A stretch of 64,000 bases of DNA from Tillandsia leiboldiana (lineage: Eukaryota > Streptophyta > Magnoliopsida > Poales > Bromeliaceae), in the NCBI GenBank assembly GCA_029204045.2, contig CM055067.1:29152838-29216837 (forward strand), written 5' to 3'. Shown one piece after another: positions 53,036 through 63,736 of this stretch. Under the pieces are notes generated by a model, which ran no database searches, was not told where the DNA came from, and saw only the letters and a list, made by a program, of their open reading frames with translations. A program made the translations under genes and the position numbers. Positions within the stretch are counted from its first letter, which is position 1. Every line of letters starts with the position of its first letter.

Positions 53036-53596
53036 GTGCAGTTAGGGCCGTGGGTTCTACCCATTGACCTGTTAGTCTTACGCCGACTCCAGGATTTTGA
53101 TGTGGTTTTGGGTATGGATTGGTTATCCCGGTACTATGCTACTATTGATTGTAGATTGAGGACTGTGACCCTTCGGGAGCCGGATCAGGAGGAGTATGTC
53201 TATAGGGGATGTCAGAGTGCACTGTTTGCAGTGACAGTATCTTCCGCCAGAGCCCGACAGATGTTGAGTAGAGGCTGTGTCGCTTTTCTTGCGACTGTAG
53301 TAGAGGTGCCTACGGCGATGCCCGGACTCGAAGACATCCCTGTTGTCTGCGAGTATCCGGATGTTTTTCCCTCGGAGTTATCCTCTATGCCGCCGGATCG
53401 GGAGATAGAGTTTGCGATTGATGTAGTCCCTGGAACTACACCAATCTCTAAGGCGCCCTACAGGATGGCCCCGGCAGAGTTGAGGGAGCTGAAAGCTCAG
53501 TTGCAGGATCTCTTGGATCAAGGGTTCGTTAGACCTAGTGTTTCTCCATGGGGGGGCGCCGATTCTTTTTGTGAAAAAGAAAGACGGATCACTTAG
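53036..53596 (+). pseudogene. E4 protease end to RT start, then frameshift
   Basis: Same frame as 51461-53020 after the TGA. Contains VQLGPWVLPIDLLVL and VLGMDWLSRYYATIDC (protease end), the linker to VPTAMPGLEDIPVV, and the start of RT (FPSELSSMPPDREIEFAID to RPSVSPWG). A run of seven G at 53550-53556 has one G more than the frame needs, so the last residues before 53596 are out of frame. RT continues from within 53538-56243. A homopolymer miscall is possible. Confidence 0.85.
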
Positions 53597-56243
53597 ATTG
53601 TGTGTGGATTATCGAGAGTTGAATAAAGTGACCGTTCGGAACAAGTATCCTCTCCCCAGGATTGATGACTTGTTTGATCAGCTCCAAGGAGCTACGGTCT
53701 TTTCAAAGATCGACCTTCAGTCCGGTTACCACCAGTTGAGGGTGAGGGCCGAGGATGTGTCCAAGACTGCTTTCAGGACTCGGTATGGGCATTATGAGTT
53801 CACAGTGCTACCATTTGGATTGACTAATGCCCCAGCCGCATTTATGGATCTAATGAACCGAGTGTTTCAGCCCTACTTGGATCGTTTTGTAGTTGTGTTT
53901 ATTGATGACATTCTGGTTTACTCCCGAAGTGACACGGAGCACGAGGAGCACTTGAGGATAGTGCTGCAGCTTCTGAGAGAGAAGAAGTTGTATGCCAAGT
54001 TAAAGAAGTGCGCTTTTTGGCTTCGGGAGGTTTCTTTTCTAGGCCACGTAGTTTCAGCCGCAGGAGTGGCAGTGGACCCGGCGAAGATTGATTCAGTTCG
54101 GGATTGGCCTAGACCCACGACGGTGACAGAGGTGCGTAGCTTCTTGGGCCTTGCTGGGTACTACCGTCGTTTTGTAGAAGGCTTTGCGAAGCTTTCTACT
54201 CCCCTCACTCGGTTGACTAGGAAGGGGATCAAGTTTGTGTGGACAGAGCAGTGTCAGCAGAGCTTCGAGGAGTTGAAGCAGAGGTTGATTACAGCGCCAG
54301 TCCTTTCACTACCAGTCATGGGAGAGGGATTCGTGATTTACAGTGATGCCTCCCACAGCGGCCTAGGATGTGTGTTGATGCAGCATGATAGGGTAATCGC
54401 TTATGCTTCGCGCCAGCTAAAGGACTATGAGAAAAATTACCCTACGCATGACTTGGAGCTAGCCGCTGTTGTCTTTGCTTTGAAGCTTTGGCGGCACTAT
54501 CTTTATGGCGAGCATTGTGAGATCTTCACCAACCACCAGAGTTTGAAGTATTTGTTCACCCAGAAGGAACTCAACTTGAGGCAACGCCGGTGGCTAGAGC
54601 TGCTAAAGGATTATGATCTGAGTATTCAGTATCATCCCGGCAAAGCCAATGTGGTCGCAGACGCCTTGAGCAGGCGATCAGGGCAGTCCTTGAGTTTGTT
54701 GATTACCCAGCAGATGCCCTTGAGAGAGCAGTTGAGGCGCTTGGATATAGAGGTGGTGTCCCCTGGGGTTTCTGCAAGACTTATGTCCATGGTCTTGCAG
54801 CCCACTCTGTTGGACAGGATTAGAGAGAAACAGAGTGAGGACCCCGAGCTTGTGAGGATTAGAGATCAGCTTCGGCAGGATCAGGGTGGGGACTTTTCTG
54901 TGGATACAGCGGGAGTACTCAGGTACAGGGACCGCTTTTGTGTGCCCGTGGACTCAGAGGTTCGAGAGCTAATTTTGAGGGAAGCTCACTACACACCTTA
55001 CACCCTCCACCCTGGGGGAACTAAGATGTATAGGGACTTGAGGGAACAGTTTTGGTGGCGCGGCATGAAGAGAGATATTGGAAGGTTTGTGGCTCGTTGT
55101 CTAACTTGTCAGCAAGTTAAAGCTGAGCATCAGGTTCCAGCTGGCAAGTTGCAGAGCCTTCCAATACCTAAATGGAAATGGGACCGTGTCACTATGGATT
55201 TTATTGTGGGATTGCCGAGGACTCAGAGTGGTTCTGATGCCATATGGGTGATTGTGGATCGTTTGACCAAATCAGCCCACTTTCTGCCGATGCAGTTGAG
55301 TTGGTCCTTGGAGAGGTTAGCACAGTTATATCTGGATGAGATTGTGAGACTGCACGGGGTGCCAGTATCGATTGTGTCTGACAGGGACCCGAGGTTTACT
55401 TCACAGTTTTGGAGGAGCTTGCAGACAGCCTTGGGGACCCAGCTTCAGTTTAGCACCGCCTTTCACCCACAGACTGATGGACAGTCGGAGAGGACCATTC
55501 AGACTCTGGAGGACATGTTGAGAGCATGTGTCCTGAGCTTCAGTGGCAGTTGGGATCGACACTTGAGATTAGCCGAGTTCGCGTATAACAATAGCTTCCA
55601 GGCGAGCATTCAGATGGCGCCTTACGAAGCATTGTATGGACGGAAGTGTCGATCACCTCTATTTTGGAGTGACGTGGGTGAAAGGAAGACCTTGGGGCCA
55701 GATCTGCTTGTAGAAGCTGAGGAAAAGGTCAGGATCATTCGGCGACATATAGAGACCGCTCAGAGCCGTCAGAGGAGTTATGCAGACAGGAGGCGGCGAG
55801 ACTTGGAGTTTCTGGTGGGAGACCATGTTTTTCTGAAAGTCTCGCCATCTCGAGGTGTTCGCCGATTTGGAGTACGCGGAAAGCTTAGTCCGCGGTTTAT
55901 CGGGCCATTTGAGGTGCTAGAGCGCATTGGCCCAGTTGCATATCGAGTTGCGCTACCGTCGCGGTTGGCAGGCACCCACGACGTATTTCATGTATCCACC
56001 TTGAGGAAATATGTGTTTGATCCCTCACATATCCTGGACTTCACATCCTTGGAGCTAGACGAGGACTTGGGCTATCAGGAGCGACCGGTGCGAATTCTTG
56101 CTCGAGAGACGAGAGAATTACGCAACCGGATCATACCTTTTGTTAAGGTTTTATGGAGTCATCATGAGGAGCGAGAGGCCACATGGGAGCCTGAGGATGA
56201 GCTGAGAGTTTCATATCCCCACTTATTTGAGTCGCCCTCCTGA
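53538..56243 (+). CDS. pol: E4 RT, RNase H, integrase and chromodomain
   Basis: 901 codons, uninterrupted; the true frame begins after the G run near 53556. RT FIDD has Asp 123-124. RNase H has Asp 270 in YSDASHSG, but the motif read TDHKSL in E1 is TNHQSL here: Asn 332 (codon 54531-54533) replaces the third acidic residue expected in Ty3 RNase H, which should cripple it. Integrase has HHCC, first Asp 554, second Asp 615 and Glu 651 (D35E spacing). The C-terminus carries a GPFEVLERIGPVAYRVALP module and a chromodomain-like segment (VKVLWSHHEEREATWEPED). Stop at 56241-56243, 14 nt before the GTTTCG hairpin. Cis and trans functions are otherwise well kept. Confidence 0.93.
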   Translation: MFLHGGAPILFVKKKDGSLRLCVDYRELNKVTVRNKYPLPRIDDLFDQLQGATVFSKIDLQSGYHQLRVRAEDVSKTAFRTRYGHYEFTVLPFGLTNAPAAFMDLMNRVFQPYLDRFVVVFIDDILVYSRSDTEHEEHLRIVLQLLREKKLYAKLKKCAFWLREVSFLGHVVSAAGVAVDPAKIDSVRDWPRPTTVTEVRSFLGLAGYYRRFVEGFAKLSTPLTRLTRKGIKFVWTEQCQQSFEELKQRLITAPVLSLPVMGEGFVIYSDASHSGLGCVLMQHDRVIAYASRQLKDYEKNYPTHDLELAAVVFALKLWRHYLYGEHCEIFTNHQSLKYLFTQKELNLRQRRWLELLKDYDLSIQYHPGKANVVADALSRRSGQSLSLLITQQMPLREQLRRLDIEVVSPGVSARLMSMVLQPTLLDRIREKQSEDPELVRIRDQLRQDQGGDFSVDTAGVLRYRDRFCVPVDSEVRELILREAHYTPYTLHPGGTKMYRDLREQFWWRGMKRDIGRFVARCLTCQQVKAEHQVPAGKLQSLPIPKWKWDRVTMDFIVGLPRTQSGSDAIWVIVDRLTKSAHFLPMQLSWSLERLAQLYLDEIVRLHGVPVSIVSDRDPRFTSQFWRSLQTALGTQLQFSTAFHPQTDGQSERTIQTLEDMLRACVLSFSGSWDRHLRLAEFAYNNSFQASIQMAPYEALYGRKCRSPLFWSDVGERKTLGPDLLVEAEEKVRIIRRHIETAQSRQRSYADRRRRDLEFLVGDHVFLKVSPSRGVRRFGVRGKLSPRFIGPFEVLERIGPVAYRVALPSRLAGTHDVFHVSTLRKYVFDPSHILDFTSLELDEDLGYQERPVRILARETRELRNRIIPFVKVLWSHHEEREATWEPEDELRVSYPHLFESPS

Positions 56244-56257
56244 GTTTTGATTTTTGT

Positions 56258-56293
56258 GGTTTCGAGGACGAAACCTTCTGAAGGAGGGGAGAG
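56258..56293 (+). promoter_or_regulatory. E4 pre-PPT hairpin and polypurine tract
   Basis: GGTTTCG-AGGA-CGAAACC (56258-56275), a seven-base stem whose outer pair is G-C where E2 and E3 have A-T. AAGGAGGGGAGAG follows up to the LTR start at 56294. Confidence 0.85.
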
Positions 56294-58691
56294 TGTAGAG
56301 TACCGGAGCTTCGGGCAGTGTGCCGACTCCACGTGGCAGCCTGGTATTGTGGAAATACCATCAGCAGTTTCTGTTTGTAATTACAGAGAGGTTCGGGTGG
56401 TCCCGGAGCGGCGCGGTTGTATTTTTGTAGAAAAGTGAGTTGGCGTCGGCTTGAGAGCTTGCGGGTCGAGCATCGGCTTCATGGTTGGTTTTGTTGGGAG
56501 TTGATCACTTGGGACATGTGTATTATGTTTTTACAGAGGTGTTTGGTTGGTTTCGGGGTGTTGCGGAGGTCCCGAGGCGAGAAAGTGAGTTATCGGCGCG
56601 ATTCGGGAAGGTTCTGGCTGATTTCTGGAGGCTCTGGGTGGCTGGGTTCCGGAACCAAGTGCTTGGTTCCGGAACCAGGGGCTGTGTACCGGTACCAAAT
56701 GGTTGGTACCGGTACACAAGCACAGGGAATGCCCATTTTGGCCCGGTTTTTGTTCTGTACTTGAGGTATGGGCTTTTCTCTGTTCCAACCACCCCGCGTT
56801 GATTTTTATACCTCTGAACACCGCTCCCTCACCCATTTCTCATCTCTTTCTCCTATCCTCTACCTTTCTTGCTGCCAGAGAAGAAGAAGAAGAGGAAGTT
56901 GAAGGAGATGAAGCAGGGTGTCTTTGGTGCTGCTTGTGAGAGTTGACCCGGTCAACGTGCGCGCGCGAGAGCAAAATTGAGGTAGGTTGGTTGTTGGAAA
57001 TTATGGATTTGGATTCGTTGGTTTTCCTCTTGGGTTTTATTGATGGAATTGATTGAGAATTTAGCTTAATTTCCATCCTTTCTCTCCCTCTCTCCCTGTG
57101 CTCTCGGGTGCAAGCAGGGAGGTTACTGTGCGAATCCGAGGTTTTGTCTACTTCATGCGCACGTGTGGAGGGCCCTCTTGAGCTGAGCTGAGGCATGCAG
57201 AGACCTTGGGGAGTGTGATAGAGGATTGTTTGGAGCTCCGTGGATTTTTTTTCCGAGACGCGCGACGGCGCGCGCGCGCGTGAGAGGCATAGTGCAGTTT
57301 TTCGTCAGTTTTCGCCCGTTTCTTCACCGACTTCGGCGCGGCCTTCGGAAAGCATTTGAGGTGGGTTGGATTTTCTTCCAAAAATCGTGGAATGCCCTCT
57401 AATGCTTCAGAACGCACTTTGATCATGTCAAACTGTGTAGTTTAGCTGTTAAATGATCTGATAGTTGCCTAGAAAATTACAGAAATATTATCTGAACCCC
57501 ATAGTATTTTTAGTGGACTCGTGACATTGTATGACACTAGACTGTATGCTTGGTTGGCCTCATTTAAGCTCCCGAACCGTTTTAAAAATCCGAATGCTTG
57601 TTTTATTGAAAAACCGACTTTTAAAAATGGTTTTAAAATGTCTGAGGGTTCTAGTGATGCTGCATGGGTTCGGGTGCTTGTTCTCTCGTGCCGGGGGGCC
57701 GAGGAGATATTTGTTGATTATTAGAGCCTTGTTGTGGCTTTTTAAGTTTTATTAGTGTCATTGGGGGTTCTATTTGAGCACTTCAGATTCAGTCGTGGAG
57801 TTTACTCCGACCTTGACATGAGTGTGTGTCGTGTATCCACTGTGTTTCCGATCTATTTGATCGTGGATTATAGCCTGCTGAGCCTGGCATGTTTGCCAGT
57901 TATGAGATACTTGAGATACGTGAGTTCGGTGGGGTCGCTCCCCTCGAGCTATGCCCCGGGTGCGATGATGATACCGAGCCTGACGAGGCTGCGATGAGTT
58001 ACTGAGAGTCCTTGAGGGACACCCTACGTAAGTCCGTTCCTCCGGGATGTGCGGCAGTAGATGAGCGCAAGCTTGACTTTATCTTGACTGGTCCAAAGTG
58101 GACAGTCATTGAGATTTGGGTGAGATGTGTGAGTGAATTACATTGCATGTTCATAGATGAGTACTTTTCCTTTGAGCATATGTAGAGGCATATAGAGATA
58201 GATTTCCTGCTTTCATATCTATCTATCTATCTATCTATTTGTTTACCCTTTTGTGCCTCCGGTGGACTTAGTGGGCATACCGTGTGCTTTGAGGACGGTA
58301 CCCACTGGGAACTACCTTTGCAGTAGTTCTCACACCCGCTGCGGTGCAGGTTTTCCTGAGGCAGCTGCTCCGACTCCTTCCCGTGCGGAGTCTTCAGATC
58401 GAGGTAAGGGCGTGGCCGACTAGTCGCTTACCCGAGTCAGTTTAGTGGAGAGGTAGCAGTACCCTTTTGAGTTTCCACTTTTGTAGAGTGAGATTTTGAG
58501 AGATGTTATTTTTGTATCTTGAGGACAGCTTGTATCTTAGATTTTATTTACTCTAGTACAGTTGTTCTGTTTCCTTTCTATAGCAAGTACTTACTTTTGC
58601 TCTGATATCTGTTAGCTATAGATTTATTGCAGGGTAGACGCTTCGTCTGTACGGCAGTTTCCGTACAGATGGCGGATCTGTTAGCGAGCCC
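56294..58691 (+). repeat. E4 3' LTR, cut by E6
   Basis: TGTAGAGTACCGG to TTAGCGAGCCC; the expected last ~32 bp to GTGACA should follow E6 beyond the window. TATA-like box at 56803-56810, inverted repeats at 56645-56717. Confidence 0.93.
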
Positions 58692-59021
58692 TGTTACGGC
58701 ATTTTGGTTTTGGCATATTTCGTGAGTCAAGTCAGTGAGTTGAGTCGGAGTCTTAAAGGGATCAAATTGTCAATCAGCATTCAAAGACTTAGAGAAGATT
58801 CAACAAGAGCTCAAGTTGACACTCAGTGTCTTGAGTCTTGAAGATTGAAGTTGAAGAACTGTGGATCAGTTACATCAATCTCAAGAAGAAAGTATTCAAG
58901 AGGATCAGGTATGTTTAACTAAATAATTGTGGTGATCCGAATACTTTCTTATAGTGTAGAAACACTTGGAAGATTTTTTTAATTGCATAAAAATCAAAAA
59001 CTGGACATGGGACATGTTCAG

Positions 59022-59244
59022 GATCCGGATCAGACCTTGCAATCCGGATCCCGAAGGGTACTTGTTCATTGGCAATTTCAATCCGGATCCTAGGCCATTC
59101 CGATCCGGATCCCGAACATGGGACTTTGCTGAATTGCATGAACGATCCGGATCGGACCTTGCAATCCGGATCCCGAACCCTTGGTTTTCTGGAATCGTCA
59201 ATCTCGTTACGACGATCCGGATCGCAGTAAATCCGATCCGGATC
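59022..59244 (+). promoter_or_regulatory. U3 palindrome array of E6
   Basis: GATCCGGATC or ATCCGGATC variants in four pairs, in the same order and spacing as in E5, the second member of the first three pairs followed by CCCGAA. It ends about 65 bp before the TATA box. Confidence 0.75.
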
Positions 59245-59569
59245 GCCGTCCTGAAAATTTCCAGATAAGGTATGTTTTTTATTCTTATCTCTTTCCAAAG
59301 GTTTCTAAACTATAAATAGACATTTAGGGTTTCTCAAAAACGTGGGAGCTACGGCCGATCTTTTTATAAAACTCTTGAGAGCAACCCTAGAGGCTAGGTT
59401 TTTATCGATCTTCTTAATAGCCTCTTTTAGGTCAATTCGACGGTTCTTCCAAGATCTATCTTTTGTCGAATTGATCTAATCTTTGCTTAGAGATTTTTCC
59501 CATGGATCTTCATTGATAATCTAAGCAAAGGATCACCATCGAAGTCAATATTCTTATCGACTGAGTTTG

Positions 59570-59672
59570 CGTCGTGGATTCGACGTGGCATCGTGGATTC
59601 GGTGTGCTAAAGGCGTTTCGTGGATTCGAAACGTGTGCTCGTGGATTCGAGTGGCGTTCGTGGATTCGAACG
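59570..59672 (+). promoter_or_regulatory. TGGATT-loop hairpin array of E6
   Basis: Five tandem hairpins around loop TGGATT: CGTCG/CGACG, CATCG/CGGTG (one wobble), CGTTTCG/CGAAACG, GCTCG/CGAGT (one wobble) and CGTTCG/CGAACG. Stems differ from those of E5; the loop does not. Confidence 0.78.
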
Positions 59673-59695
59673 TGTGCAGTGGGCGTGCAAAATCG

Positions 59696-59880
59696 GTGGA
59701 GCGCGAGGTCCAAGAAATTGAAGGAGGGGTTAAATCCGTGGAGACGGTAATCACCTTGTTATTCTTTTTTTCTTAGGGATTGTTATTGCGTGGATATCCA
59801 ACCGGTCAGCGCAAGGTCCGAAGAAGCTGAAGGAGGGGTTGAGTCCGTGGAGTCGGTAATCACCTTGTTATTCTTCTATT
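59696..59880 (+). repeat. Tandem duplication in E6 LTR
   Basis: The segment from GAAGGAGGGGTT to CACCTTGTTATTCTT occurs twice (about 59720-59765 and 59829-59875), with the intervening TTGTTATTGCGTG also doubled (near 59780 and 59890). E5 has the corresponding sequence once. Confidence 0.75.
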
Positions 59881-60084
59881 CTTATTGGATTGTTATTGCG
59901 TGTTGGTCCCATGGTTTTTCTCCTGGATTGGAGTTTCCACGTAAATCTTGGTGTGCTGTTTTTATTTTCCGCATTGGTTTTTATTTTGCACTGAGATTGA
60001 GTTTTTAAGTATTACACCTATTCACCCCCCCTCTAGTTGTTTGATAGTACCTATTTAGATCCTTTGGGATTAATAACCTTCAAG

Positions 60085-60096
60085 TGGTATCAGAGC
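60085..60096 (+). other. E6 primer binding site
   Basis: TGGTATCAGAGC two bases after the LTR end, 20 nt before the gag ATG. Confidence 0.95.
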
Positions 60097-60116
60097 GGGT
60101 TTTAGGTTTATCTATC

Positions 60117-62072
60117 ATGATGGGTGAAAGTGGTAATATTTATAGACCTCCTCTTTTTGATGGGACTAATTATGCTTATTGGAAAGTGAGGATGAGAGCT
60201 TTTCTCATCTCAATTGATGAGCGTGTTTGGCAAACCGTGGAACACGGTTGGGTGCATCCTGTTGAGGAAGTAGGAAATTCTACTACCCCAAAACCTCGCT
60301 CTAGATGGTCCAAAGAGGAATTTGAAAGATCTTCTTACAATGGGAAAGGTATGAACGCTTTATTTAATTCTCTTTCCTCGACTGAGATCACAAGAATTTC
60401 CGCGTGTGAAACCGCGAAGGAAATTTGGGATATTCTCAAAATTACACATGAGGGTACTAATCTTGTAAAAATTCAAAAGCTCCAGATGCTTACAAGTCAA
60501 TTTGACTCTATTCATATGGAAGAGCATGAATTGTTTACAGATTATTACACTAGACTTCAAGATGTAATAAATACATGTGCTAATTTAGGAGAAAAGATCC
60601 CGGAGTCGAAAATTGTAAGAAAGATACTTCGGACTCTTCCGGAACGGTTTAGGGCAAAGGTTACCGCCATTGAAACCGTTAGTCATCCGGATGAGATGAG
60701 TGTAGAGGAATTAGTAGGTGCTTTGCAAACTTATGAATTGACTTTTCCTACTAATCAAGTTTCTTCCAAGTCTTCTTCTAAGCTTACAGGTATTGCATTC
60801 AAATCCACAAAGGAAGAAGATAGCGAATCAAGTTCCGACGATGAAATCTCTTTTGCCGATTTTGAAGAACAATTGGCGCGGATCACAAAGAAATTTCGTC
60901 GGAAATTTTGGAAGAATCGAACCGATGGATCTTCATCCACGAAACCATCTAAAGGGTCATCGGGTTCTAAATCCTCTAACCTCAAATTCCTTGCAAAACC
61001 TTCTAAGGAAAAAGATGAATTCGAAGGGGAAATCCGATGTTATAGATGCAAAGGCTACGGCCATATTTCAACGGATTGTCCTACTCCGAAATTATATAAA
61101 AAGAAGGCTTTGCAAGTGAAAACTTGGGACGATTCTACTTCTAATGAATCGACCTCAAGTAAAGAGGAAAAAATCGTTGCTTCTCATGCCTCTCATTTTC
61201 CCTCTTCTAATAATTGTTTATCATCATTAGTCACTGACTCTACTCCTTTGATTGTGTATGAAACATCAACAACCGGCGGAGAGTCATCAAGTGAGGGGGA
61301 GTCGGACGAAGAAGAACTCGTTGAGGCATATCAACAACTTCTTACGGAATCAAAGAAGATGGCCAAACATATTAAGAAGTTGATGAAGCAACGACTTGAA
61401 GGTCAAGACGAGAATCAAGCTTTAAAGATAAAACTTCAAGATCTCGAGGAGGAACAAGGACGTTTATTGCATAACAATAAAATCCTCCAAGAAAAGCTAA
61501 ACCAATCGGAGACAAACGCTAAATCATCTATGGACAATATTGGTTTTCTAGAAAAACAGTTTGAGGAGATTCATGTCACCAACCAAGTATTGACCAAGCA
61601 AGTTCATGAACTCAAATCCGACATACAAAGGTTTTCAACTGTTTCCAAGAAATTTGATTGTATATCCGGATTAGGTCAAGCAAGCAAGGTTGGTTTGAGA
61701 TTTAAAAAGGATCAAACTGTGCATGCTTCAAGTTCCACATTCAAATTGAAAGGAAGAACGTGTCACTTATGTGGACTTGAAGGTCATTTGGTGAAGAATT
61801 GCCCGAAAAAGAGAAAGAAGAGTTCTTCGGCAACTTCATCTACGGAGCGAACTCAACGGAATCAAAAGACACATCAAGTCAAAGGAGTTCACTCAACCCA
61901 CCAAAGGTCCGAGCCACAACATCAATCATACAAGTGGATCATTGCGAGGCAAAGACCTAAGGTGGACCAACAGTCAAAGCGGACAACCCCCGGCCACAAC
62001 GAATCAAGACAACCCAAAATCCAGCGATTTTGGATTCGGAAAGGTGATATCTTTCCTTGTCTTAAGTTCTAA
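60117..62072 (+). CDS. gag: E6 Gag, intact
   Basis: 651 residues from MMGESGNIYRPPLFDGTNYA; the frame stays open upstream to 60084 only through the primer site. It forms the virus-like particle and binds RNA. An N-terminal copia Gag region (YWKVRMRAFLISIDERVW to ELVGALQTYEL) covers about 1-215. An S/K-rich acidic/basic region follows, with the first zinc knuckle CYRCKGYGHISTDCP at 308. A long coiled coil is at about 395-510 and a second knuckle CHLCGLEGHLVKNCP at 549. It ends RKGDIFPCLKF just where protease would start. No lesion is seen, although the element lacks pol, so Gag may still be functional or the insertion is simply recent. Confidence 0.95.
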   Translation: MMGESGNIYRPPLFDGTNYAYWKVRMRAFLISIDERVWQTVEHGWVHPVEEVGNSTTPKPRSRWSKEEFERSSYNGKGMNALFNSLSSTEITRISACETAKEIWDILKITHEGTNLVKIQKLQMLTSQFDSIHMEEHELFTDYYTRLQDVINTCANLGEKIPESKIVRKILRTLPERFRAKVTAIETVSHPDEMSVEELVGALQTYELTFPTNQVSSKSSSKLTGIAFKSTKEEDSESSSDDEISFADFEEQLARITKKFRRKFWKNRTDGSSSTKPSKGSSGSKSSNLKFLAKPSKEKDEFEGEIRCYRCKGYGHISTDCPTPKLYKKKALQVKTWDDSTSNESTSSKEEKIVASHASHFPSSNNCLSSLVTDSTPLIVYETSTTGGESSSEGESDEEELVEAYQQLLTESKKMAKHIKKLMKQRLEGQDENQALKIKLQDLEEEQGRLLHNNKILQEKLNQSETNAKSSMDNIGFLEKQFEEIHVTNQVLTKQVHELKSDIQRFSTVSKKFDCISGLGQASKVGLRFKKDQTVHASSSTFKLKGRTCHLCGLEGHLVKNCPKKRKKSSSATSSTERTQRNQKTHQVKGVHSTHQRSEPQHQSYKWIIARQRPKVDQQSKRTTPGHNESRQPKIQRFWIRKGDIFPCLKF

Positions 62073-63736
62073 TTAGCTTATGACTGTATGTAATGCTTTG
62101 ATTGGTTTTCCCTTCATATTTTTCTGAATCTCTGCATTACATGTTTTCAATGCTCTTCGTTTTTATGTTTTGTTTCTTTTAAGACAAAAGGTTTTTTAAC
62201 GAACAAGTGCATTGAATGAAAAGGGTTTTCACTTTCAATCACTCCAATTTAATTTTATTTGGATTATCAACTTTACTCCATAATCATAATCTTGAAGATA
62301 CTTCATTATAGGAGTTTTTGATATTATAAGCATCAAATTTTAGAAATCATGTGTGATCTTTAGATGCTTAATCTATCTCGGTTGTGTGAGTTCATTGTGA
62401 TAAACGTGAGACAACCGATTGACTAAAATTTGGGATTTAATTCTTTCACGTAAGAGATTGCCTTCTTACAAGGGTAAATAATTGAATTATGAAAGATGTG
62501 GAAAGAGTTACATCCGAAAGGAGTGTGAAAACTACCACCACATGCTGGAAAGAGCTGCCACCCCGGTCGTCCGGTTTGTGTGTGAAGCTACCACATGTTA
62601 TGGATGCTTGATAGTATTTTATGAGAAAATCTTTAGTTGAAGCATTTGGAGATTTATATGCAAAACTCTTATATTTTGAACAATCTCCTGGTTGGTATAA
62701 GGTGGAATAGTTGAAAGATGCTCAAAGAGCCACCCTTAGGTATTTTAGTGCTTATCTCAAATTTGAAAGGGTAAGAAATCAAATTGATGTCATTTGGAAA
62801 TCTCTGTAAGTCATCTTTGTACATCCGTTACATCTTGATAGACTTTGGATCTCAAGATTATTTTTTTTATGACTTGTGTTTGATGAATATAACATGAAAA
62901 ACGGTTTATAATGTTTTACCTTTATTTTTCATGATTTTGGAGTAAATCTTTTTAATTTTGTGAAATTAATTGGATTGAATGACATCTGTGTGAATTCACT
63001 GTTTAAAGCACTTAAATTGATTTCTTGATGGAATACAAATCGGTATTTGAAAAGATTCTAAAATCTGGATTTGTTTCAAGAAATTATTTGATTTTTGCTT
63101 TCTGGTACCGGTACGCAATCTGCATTTTTGTTATATACCAGAACTGAGCTTTTATCTCTCTTTCTCCATGAACTAATTTTGTTAGTAATTTCCTTTTGTC
63201 TAGTATGTTCACTGTTTGACAATTTGTGACAAAAATGGAGAGAAGAGAAATGACGGAGATGAGATCATCAAGAGAGGACAAACGAAACGAAAATGGAAAA
63301 ATGGGAGAGAACGGAAAATGATGATCGTACCACAAAGGGGGAGAACATAGATGCTCAAGAACATGGAGAACATGTTAGAGATGCTCAAGATAGGGGGAGA
63401 CAAAGAAAAAATTGAAAGAGCAGAAAAACAAAAGAACCAAAAGGAAGAGGGATCAAATGTAGGATTTTAATTTCTAACAACTAACGTTTGATTTTGTTTG
63501 GAGTTTTGTTTTGCAGGAATTGCATCACTTTAAGACTCCAAGTCCTAAGTCATAGAGTATGTTCTAGGACTGTTTGGTTCAAATGTAATTTTGTATGTAT
63601 TGGATCTTTCACGCAAAGAAAATCAATGTTTTGGTGATGACATTGAGTTTCGATTTTTTTTTTTGGTTTAAGATGAGTGACTTGAGCGCTTTTATGTATT
63701 TTTGGGTTTTGTCACGAAATTGCCAAAGGGGGAGAT
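62073..63736 (+). other. E6 non-coding 3' region with conserved block and polypurine tracts
   Basis: No ORF of interest. 62493-62600 and 62691-62745 repeat the conserved block of E5. GGTACCGGTAC at 63104-63114 is enclosed by TCTGGTA/TACCAGA arms. Polypurine tracts occur near 63335 (AAAGGGGGAGAA), 63391 (AGGGGGAGA) and at 63725-63735, the last directly before the 3' LTR. Confidence 0.75.
62493..62745 (+). promoter_or_regulatory. Conserved non-coding block (E6 copy)
   Basis: Counterpart of E5 30866-31094 with CTACCAC, GCTGCCAC and CTACCAC repeats and the GGTTGGTATAAGGTGG segment. It is kept although the whole of pol in front of it has been removed. Confidence 0.65.

Larger units (their letters stand above)
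37796..58691 (+). mobile_element. E4: Tekay/Del-type Ty3 chromovirus interrupted by E3 and E6
   Basis: 5' LTR 37796-38672 plus 49451-51165 (E3 between), primer site 51174, gag-pol 51461-56243, polypurine tract, 3' LTR 56294-58691, cut by E6 about 32 bp before its end. Without E3 the element is about 10 kb. The two LTRs differ little. Coding lesions: one premature TGA, one G-run frameshift and one changed RNase H catalytic residue. Left target-site candidate is CACGT (37791-37795). Confidence 0.92.
58692..60082 (+). repeat. E6 5' LTR (1391 bp)
   Basis: TGTTACGGCATTTTGG to ACCTTCA. Same design as the E5 LTR: palindrome array 59022-59244, TATA box 59311-59318, hairpin array 59570-59672. Bases 59696-59760 and 59805-59880 repeat a segment (GTCCAAGAA- or GTCCGAAGAAG-, then GAAGGAGGGGTT to TAATCACCTTGTTATTCTT), a tandem duplication. 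Confidence 0.93.
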
